Assembly (NCBI RefSeq): GCF_040370365.1
Contig: NZ_BAABWQ010000003.1
Location: 310,001 to 374,000, forward strand
Source of the DNA: Shimia sp040370365
GTDB lineage: Bacteria; Pseudomonadota; Alphaproteobacteria; Rhodobacterales; Rhodobacteraceae
DNA length: 64,000 nt
Direction of reading: 5' to 3'
Part shown: positions 59,048 to 64,000 of the stretch, in pieces
How the letters are laid out: the number at the start of each line of letters is the position of its first letter
Position numbering within the stretch: position 1 is the first letter of the stretch
Position numbers and translations under genes: made by a program
Notes under the pieces: model-generated
The model's input: only the letters and a program-made list of their open reading frames with translations
The model's database searches: none
Told to the model about the DNA's origin: nothing

Positions 59048-60508
59048 ATGTTCTCGCGTTACAAGAAAACAGATGCCAGCCCCGCGGAAGCGGTGGCACA
59101 GAAAGCCGTAAAAGCCGCGCCACAAAAGGCGGCCAAGCCGGCACCTTCTGCCCCTGCGCCTGAACCGAAGAAGGTCATGCGTCGTCCCGTGTCAAAAGTG
59201 TCCGCCATCGCGGCCACTGGCGACAAAGAGCGGCGCCGCAAGGAGCGCTTGGGCGAAATCAAGCTCGAGCTGCACCGTGAACTGCTCGACAATCTCAACC
59301 TGGCGGCGTTGGAAAAGGCCTCTGAACGGGAGCTCCGCACAGAAATCACAGCCATTGCGTCAGAAGTCTTGCAGGACAAAGCGATTGTTCTGAACCGAGA
59401 AGAGCGCACCACGCTCTTCCAAGAGCTGTATGACGAAGTGACAGGCCTGGGCCCGCTTGAAGCGCTGCTGCAGGATGAAACCGTCAACGATATTTTGGTT
59501 AACGGCCCCAAGCAGATTTTTGTGGAACGCGAAGGTAAGCTTGAGATCAGCGACATCGTCTTCAAAGACGAAAAGCACCTGCTGCGGATTATCGACAAAA
59601 TCGTCTCAGCCGTTGGCCGTCGTGTCGATGAATCCAACCCCTATGTGGATGCGCGCTTGGCCGATGGTTCACGCTTTAACGCCATGGTGTCACCCATCGC
59701 AGTGGACGGCTCGCTGGTATCAATTCGTAAGTTCAAAAAGGACAAACTGGGCATTGATGATCTGGTGCGTTTTGGTGCGTTCTCAGAAGAAATGGCGGCT
59801 TATTTGCAAGCTGCGGTCGCCACGCGGCTGAACGTGATCGTGTCGGGTGGTACCGGCTCCGGTAAAACCACCACGCTCAACGCACTGTCAGCTTTTATTG
59901 CGAACGAAGAACGCATCCTCACAATTGAGGATACTGCGGAACTTCAACTGCAACAGACTCACGTAGGCCGGATGGAAAGCCGCCCCCCCAACGTGGAGGG
60001 CAAAGGTGAAGTGTCCCCGCGCGACTGTCTCAAAAACGCGCTGCGGATGCGTCCGGACCGCATCATTGTGGGTGAGACCCGTGGTGAGGAAGTGATCGAC
60101 ATGTTGCAGGCCATGAACACCGGCCACGACGGTTCTATGACCACGATCCACGCCAACAACGCACGTGATGGTATCAGCCGTCTTGAAAACATGATCGCCA
60201 TGGCGGGAATTGAGATGCCACTTAAAGCTGTGCGCTCACAAATCTCTTCAGCTGTGAACCTGATTGTGCAGGCGTCGCGCTTGCAGGATGGCTCCCGGCG
60301 CATGACCTCCATCACCGAGATCACCGGTATGGAAGGAGATGTGATTTCTATGCAGGAAATCTTCCGGTTTCAGCGCACCGGCCTAACGCCGGAAAACAAA
60401 ATCATTGGCCACTTCACGGCCACAGGTGTGCGGTCACACTTCTCAGAGCGGTTTCGCCTCTGGGGTTACGATTTGCCGCCTGAAATTTACGAACCGTCTG
60501 CGGGGTAA
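59048..60508 (+). CDS. cpaF: CpaF/TadA, Tad pilus assembly ATPase
   Basis: 486 residues. A Lys/Ala/Pro-rich leader covers residues 1-60. Core: LGPLEALLQDETVNDILVNGP near 135, Walker A VSGGTGSGKTTTLNALSAF near 265, Asp box ILTIEDTAELQLQQ, Walker B and His box RMRPDRIIVGETRGEEVIDMLQAMNTGHDGS near 335. The hexamer powers both pilus extension and retraction in the Tad family. Five bases before tadB. Confidence 0.97.
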   Translation: MFSRYKKTDASPAEAVAQKAVKAAPQKAAKPAPSAPAPEPKKVMRRPVSKVSAIAATGDKERRRKERLGEIKLELHRELLDNLNLAALEKASERELRTEITAIASEVLQDKAIVLNREERTTLFQELYDEVTGLGPLEALLQDETVNDILVNGPKQIFVEREGKLEISDIVFKDEKHLLRIIDKIVSAVGRRVDESNPYVDARLADGSRFNAMVSPIAVDGSLVSIRKFKKDKLGIDDLVRFGAFSEEMAAYLQAAVATRLNVIVSGGTGSGKTTTLNALSAFIANEERILTIEDTAELQLQQTHVGRMESRPPNVEGKGEVSPRDCLKNALRMRPDRIIVGETRGEEVIDMLQAMNTGHDGSMTTIHANNARDGISRLENMIAMAGIEMPLKAVRSQISSAVNLIVQASRLQDGSRRMTSITEITGMEGDVISMQEIFRFQRTGLTPENKIIGHFTATGVRSHFSERFRLWGYDLPPEIYEPSAG

Positions 60509-60513
60509 CAGAC

Positions 60514-61482
60514 ATGCCATTTTCTCCCGAACTCATCGTCTATGTCCTAATTTTTGTCGGCGTCTTTGTGTTGGTCGAAGGGGCGTATCTGACGGTATTT
60601 GGCAAATCCATCAGCCTGAACAACCGCGTGAACCGTCGGTTGGACATGCTCGACAAAGGTGCCAAACGCGAAGAAGTACTAGAGCAGCTTCGCAAAGAAT
60701 TGAGCCAGCACGGCGAAAACCGCGGCATTCCGCTGTATTCGATGCTGGCCGAAAAGGCGCAAAAGGCGGCGATTGCCTTCAGCCCGCAACAGCTGATCAT
60801 GATTATGGTCGCCGTCACAATTTTCGCGTTCTTGGGTCTGACGGTTGGCACCCAAACCGGTACAGTGACCCGTGCGGCGATCAGTGTGATGATGGGTGTT
60901 GGTGGCGTCTATACATGGGTGTCGTTCAAAGCCAACAAACGGATTTCACTGATCGAAGAACAGTTGCCGGACGCGATTGAATTGATGGTGCGCTCGCTGC
61001 GTGTAGGACACCCGTTTTCCGCCGCCATCCAGATTGTCTCCAAAGAAGTGGACGATCCCTTGGCCACCGAATTTGGCATGATCGCTGACGAAGCCGCCTA
61101 TGGTCGTGACCTAGGTGAAGCGCTCAAAGACATGGCGGAGCGGCTGGATATGCAAGATTTGCGCTTTTTGTCTGTGGCCGTGACCATCCAACAACAATCC
61201 GGCGGTAACCTTGCGGAAATTCTCGCAGGGCTGTCCAAAGTGATCCGCGCCCGTTTCCGGCTGTTCCGCCGAGTGCGCGCCATCACGGCAGAGGCGAAAT
61301 GGTCCGGTAAATTCCTGTCCGGCTTCCCGATCATGGCGTTGATTGCCATCAATGTGATGGATCCAAACTACTACGACGAGGTGAAAGACCACTGGCTCTA
61401 TATTCCCGGCTGTATTGCTGTGGGAATGTTCCTTGGTGTGAACCTCATCGTGATGAAAATTCTGACCAACATTAAAGTTTAA
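60514..61482 (+). CDS. tadB: TadB, inner-membrane platform protein
   Basis: 322 residues. Four membrane segments (near 8-25, 90-130, 265-285, 295-318). T2SSF domain: EEQLPDAIELMVRSLRVGHPFSAAIQ near residue 150, ALKDMAERLDMQDLRFLSVAVTIQQQSGGNLAEIL near 205. Works with TadC as the platform turned by CpaF. Confidence 0.95.
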   Translation: MPFSPELIVYVLIFVGVFVLVEGAYLTVFGKSISLNNRVNRRLDMLDKGAKREEVLEQLRKELSQHGENRGIPLYSMLAEKAQKAAIAFSPQQLIMIMVAVTIFAFLGLTVGTQTGTVTRAAISVMMGVGGVYTWVSFKANKRISLIEEQLPDAIELMVRSLRVGHPFSAAIQIVSKEVDDPLATEFGMIADEAAYGRDLGEALKDMAERLDMQDLRFLSVAVTIQQQSGGNLAEILAGLSKVIRARFRLFRRVRAITAEAKWSGKFLSGFPIMALIAINVMDPNYYDEVKDHWLYIPGCIAVGMFLGVNLIVMKILTNIKV

Positions 61483-61494
61483 GGATATCCGACG

Positions 61495-62469
61495 ATGACC
61501 ACTATGGAAGCCCTAAACCTGATGTTGACCGATATCTTTGGTCCGCAAGGTCCTTTGATGGCAGTGCTGGTGCTTGGCGGTTTTTTTGCGCTGACACTGT
61601 TTGCGATCATGGCAGCACGCAAAGATGACCCGATTGAGAAGTTCAAACGCAGCCAGTCAGGCAAGAGCCTGAAAACAAATGGCAAAGATGACAAACTACG
61701 TCGCAAGGCTGCCAACGCCAAGCTCGACAAATACAAAGCCTTCCTTGAGCCTCAAACTGAAGAGGAACTCAGCTCAGTACGCTTACGCCTAATGCAGGCC
61801 GGGTACCCGTCACGCGACGCGGTGCGCGCTTACTATCTGGCGCAGATGGTGCTGGGTGTCGGGTTGCTGATCGTCGGCGTGAGCTACTTCATATTCGTGA
61901 AACAAACCCCTGAATCCACCACGTCTGACATGCTGATGTGGACCTTGGGACCCGGTGGTGCAGGCTACTTCCTGCCCAAGTATTGGGTGACCCGCCGCGT
62001 TGAAGAGCGCAAAGAAGAGATCACAGCAGGGTTTCCAGACAGTTTGGACATGATGTTGGTGTGCGTGGAAGCTGGACAATCGCTTGACCAGTCCATTGTC
62101 CGCGTGGCGAACGAATTGCATGCCTCCTACCCTGCACTGGCACACGAGTTTGACATCGTCGCGCAAGAGATGAAGGCTGGTAAGGACAAATCACAGGTTC
62201 TGTCAGACATGGGGGAACGCTGCGGCGTTCAGGATGTATCCTCATTTGTGACTGTGCTGATCCAATCGGCCACCTTTGGGACCTCGATTGCGGAAGCACT
62301 CCGGGTTTATGCCGGTGAGATGCGCGACAAACGGGTCATGCGCGCCGAAGAAGCCGCAAACAAGTTGCCAACAAAGATGACTTTGGCCACTATGATGCTG
62401 ACTGTGCCGCCGTTGTTGATCATTCTGGTCAGCCCCTCCGTGATCGGGATCACTTCGCTCGGCCAGTGA
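61495..62469 (+). CDS. tadC: TadC, inner-membrane platform protein
   Basis: 324 residues. An N-terminal membrane helix and basic loop, then two helices near 120-165, and the T2SSF domain with AGFPDSLDMMLVCVEAGQSLDQSIVRVANEL near residue 177 and QSATFGTSIAEALRVYAGEMRDKRVMRAEEAANKLP near 258; a final helix ends the chain. Twelve bases after tadB. Confidence 0.95.
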   Translation: MTTMEALNLMLTDIFGPQGPLMAVLVLGGFFALTLFAIMAARKDDPIEKFKRSQSGKSLKTNGKDDKLRRKAANAKLDKYKAFLEPQTEEELSSVRLRLMQAGYPSRDAVRAYYLAQMVLGVGLLIVGVSYFIFVKQTPESTTSDMLMWTLGPGGAGYFLPKYWVTRRVEERKEEITAGFPDSLDMMLVCVEAGQSLDQSIVRVANELHASYPALAHEFDIVAQEMKAGKDKSQVLSDMGERCGVQDVSSFVTVLIQSATFGTSIAEALRVYAGEMRDKRVMRAEEAANKLPTKMTLATMMLTVPPLLIILVSPSVIGITSLGQ

Positions 62470-62500
62470 GGCAAAAAAACGAGCGACAAGCGATCCACCA

Positions 62501-63064
62501 ATGACACGAGTGCGGGCCTTCGCCCTGACAACTTGCATCCTTATTTTGGCCGCCTGCGACACAGGCGGCCTCTCTGCGCCCAAGGACTCTCCTTTCGCAC
62601 CTGATGTTGACCGATCACAGGCGGCTGTTGACGGGCTGGTTGTGGGCTGGCGTCTTTTGGAGGCTGGCGAAACCGAATTGGCGATGGATGCCTTTGTGCG
62701 TGCCGCTGTCACCCACGGCCGCACGCCAGAAGTGCTTGCCGCCGTGGGCAGCGCCAATTTGGCACTAGGACGGTTGGGGCAAGCTGAAGAACTCCTACGG
62801 GAGTCCCTTGAGTTGGATGACAGCCATGCAGAGACTTGGAACAACCTTGGAGTTGTGCTGATGGAGAAAGGCGCCCTGCCCGAAGCGGAACTGGTTCTTG
62901 AGAAGGCGTATGCGCTGGACAACGGCGAAAGTGACGCAATTCGTGATAATTTGCGCTTAGCACTCGCAAAATCGAATCATCCCGGCTATGGTGACGAAAA
63001 ACCACAAGAATATAAGTTGGTGCGACGGGGCAGTAGTGATTATCTCATCCGGCCGACACCATAA
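62501..63064 (+). CDS. tadD: TadD-type TPR lipoprotein
   Basis: 187 residues. The signal peptide FALTTCILILAACDTGG gives a lipid Cys near residue 20. TPR repeats run about residues 45-150: GWRLLEAGETELAMDAFVRAA, GSANLALGRLGQAEELLRESLELD, NNLGVVLMEKGALPEAELVLEKAYALD. Such pilotins help the secretin reach the outer membrane. Confidence 0.9.
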   Translation: MTRVRAFALTTCILILAACDTGGLSAPKDSPFAPDVDRSQAAVDGLVVGWRLLEAGETELAMDAFVRAAVTHGRTPEVLAAVGSANLALGRLGQAEELLRESLELDDSHAETWNNLGVVLMEKGALPEAELVLEKAYALDNGESDAIRDNLRLALAKSNHPGYGDEKPQEYKLVRRGSSDYLIRPTP

Positions 63065-63094
63065 TTGAGAGCACGAGCAGTAAAGGACGCAAAC

Positions 63095-63943
63095 ATGCGC
63101 CATCCTGTGTTTGGGACAATTTGTTTGGTGGGCTTGGTCGCAATGACCGCCTGCGCAGACAAAGGAGACGAAAGCGTTGAACGCGCCATTCAGGACGTGA
63201 ACGCATTGGATGAAGCCAACCTGTCTGACGTTATGTTGACGGTGGCTGATCCAAACGAAGGTGTTTCGTATTTTCAGCGGACATTGAAAGGCAATCCTGA
63301 CCGGCTAGATGTCCAGCGAGGACTGGCAATTTCTTATGTGCGTGCAAAGCGCTACACGGAAGCTGTGCCAGCTTGGGAACGTGTGGCAAAGCACACCGAC
63401 AGCACTGCCAACGATCTTGTGGATCTTGCGGATGCACAAATACGTGCGGGTCAGTGGGACGAAGCTGAGAAGACGCTGGATGGCATCCCGCCGACTCATG
63501 AGACATTCAAGCGCTACCGTCTTGAGGCCATGATTGCAGACAGCAATCAGGAATGGAGCAACGCGGACAGTTTCTATCAAACCGCTGTTGGTCTGACAAC
63601 ACGGCCTGCCGGGGTTATGAACAACTGGGGATATTCCAAACTGACCCGCGGTGACTATGCCGAGGCTGAGCGTTTGTTTGGTGACGCCATCCGTCAAGAC
63701 AGCACATTGTTCACGGCCAAAAACAACATGGTTTTGGCGCGCGGCGCCCAACGCAAGTACACATTGCCAGTGGTCCCAATGGTGCAAACCGAACGTGCCC
63801 AGCTGTTGCACACCTTGGCATTGTCGGCGATCAAACAAGGCGACACGGAAATCGGAAAAGTTCTGCTGCGCGACGCAGTTGAAACACATCCGCAGCACTT
63901 TGAAGCCGCAGTGCGTGCGCTCAACGCGCTCGAAAACTCCTAA
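63095..63943 (+). CDS. Second TPR lipoprotein of the tad locus
   Basis: 282 residues from MRHPVFGTICLVGLVAMTACADK, lipobox MTAC with Cys at 19. Several TPR-like helix pairs: LAISYVRAKRYTEAVPAWERVAKH near 80, LADAQIRAGQWDEAEKTLDGI near 112, NNWGYSKLTRGDYAEAERLFGDAIRQD near 178. It begins 30 bp after tadD and most likely acts with it on secretin or pilus assembly. Confidence 0.9.
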   Translation: MRHPVFGTICLVGLVAMTACADKGDESVERAIQDVNALDEANLSDVMLTVADPNEGVSYFQRTLKGNPDRLDVQRGLAISYVRAKRYTEAVPAWERVAKHTDSTANDLVDLADAQIRAGQWDEAEKTLDGIPPTHETFKRYRLEAMIADSNQEWSNADSFYQTAVGLTTRPAGVMNNWGYSKLTRGDYAEAERLFGDAIRQDSTLFTAKNNMVLARGAQRKYTLPVVPMVQTERAQLLHTLALSAIKQGDTEIGKVLLRDAVETHPQHFEAAVRALNALENS

Positions 63944-63954
63944 GGTCTGATCCT

Positions 63955-64000
63955 ATGCAGGTGTCCGCCACCTTCGCCCTGTGGTCGCTGATCTTTGCGT
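63955..64000 (+). CDS. Start of a gene, probably the A24 prepilin peptidase (truncated by window end)
   Basis: Fifteen codons are visible: Met-Gln-Val-Ser-Ala-Thr-Phe-Ala-Leu-Trp-Ser-Leu-Ile-Phe-Ala, a hydrophobic start 11 bp after the TPR gene. Tad loci in this group often place the TadV/CpaA-type prepilin peptidase here, and its N-terminus is usually of this kind. Too little is present to be sure. Confidence 0.5.
   Translation, partial: MQVSATFALWSLIFA

Overview
The window comes from the main chromosome of an alphaproteobacterium, almost certainly the Rhodobacterales (Roseobacter group). The signs are the gene families and their order: a FnrL-type anaerobox near aa3 oxidase subunit I, cytochrome c2, hemP, a DUF1127 gene followed by tandem anti-Shine-Dalgarno small RNAs, a partner-switch pair like RbaV/RbaW, and a tad pilus locus with a D-W variant of the Flp motif. 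Genes are dense, lie on both strands and are mostly housekeeping. I see no insertion sequence, prophage, CRISPR array or replication origin.

Layout. 1-1.3 kb: the end of an unknown gene and cheD. 1.6-3.9 kb: tRNA-Leu(GAG), lipB, a secreted protein and cytochrome c2. 4-11.3 kb: pyruvate carboxylase, an alpha-hydroxy-acid dehydrogenase and a PcrA/UvrD helicase. 11.3-13 kb: a GST, then on the minus strand a DUF1127 gene followed by ten hairpins that all show a CCUCCUCCCU loop. These fall into five two-hairpin units of about 110 bp and match the CcsR (cuckoo) sRNA type known from Rhodobacter. 13-18 kb: Mrp, small enzymes and ctaD. 18-21.4 kb: a PEP mutase-family enzyme, two coupled lipoproteins and an exported YHYH/His-rich pair. 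21.5-24.6 kb: two identical tRNA-Gly genes, 8-oxoguanine deaminase, a HisN-type phosphatase and an XRE regulator. 24.9-30.6 kb: quinone oxidoreductase, a LysR regulator divergent from a second DUF1127 gene, a BI-1 protein, a GNAT enzyme, rpmG and a diverged AlkB-type hydroxylase. 30.6-43.6 kb: xseA, purD, a PAS-LuxR protein, an FG-GAP protein with ferredoxin, a Do-type protease, hemP with a Cys-cluster partner, a lytic transglycosylase, an AEC carrier, hspQ, a GGT-rhodanese operon and the STAS/anti-sigma pair. 43.8-52.7 kb: thiolase, hflK-hflC-DUF2065, rpiA-gor, GST-sdaA and a second lytic transglycosylase. 53-64 kb: a tad locus with four flp pilin genes (three encode identical proteins), cpaB, cpaC, an OmpA-like lipoprotein, cpaE, cpaF, tadB, tadC, two TPR lipoproteins and the first codons of what is probably the prepilin peptidase.

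How the parts fit. Several short operons are linked by overlapping stop and start codons (ferredoxin/FG-GAP, hemP/Cys protein, hflC/DUF2065, lipoprotein pair). Stress and redox functions are spread through the window. The most striking non-coding element is the five-unit sRNA array. The clearest sign of recent change is the 280-bp tandem duplication of flp. All function calls rest on reading motifs by eye; no database search was run.
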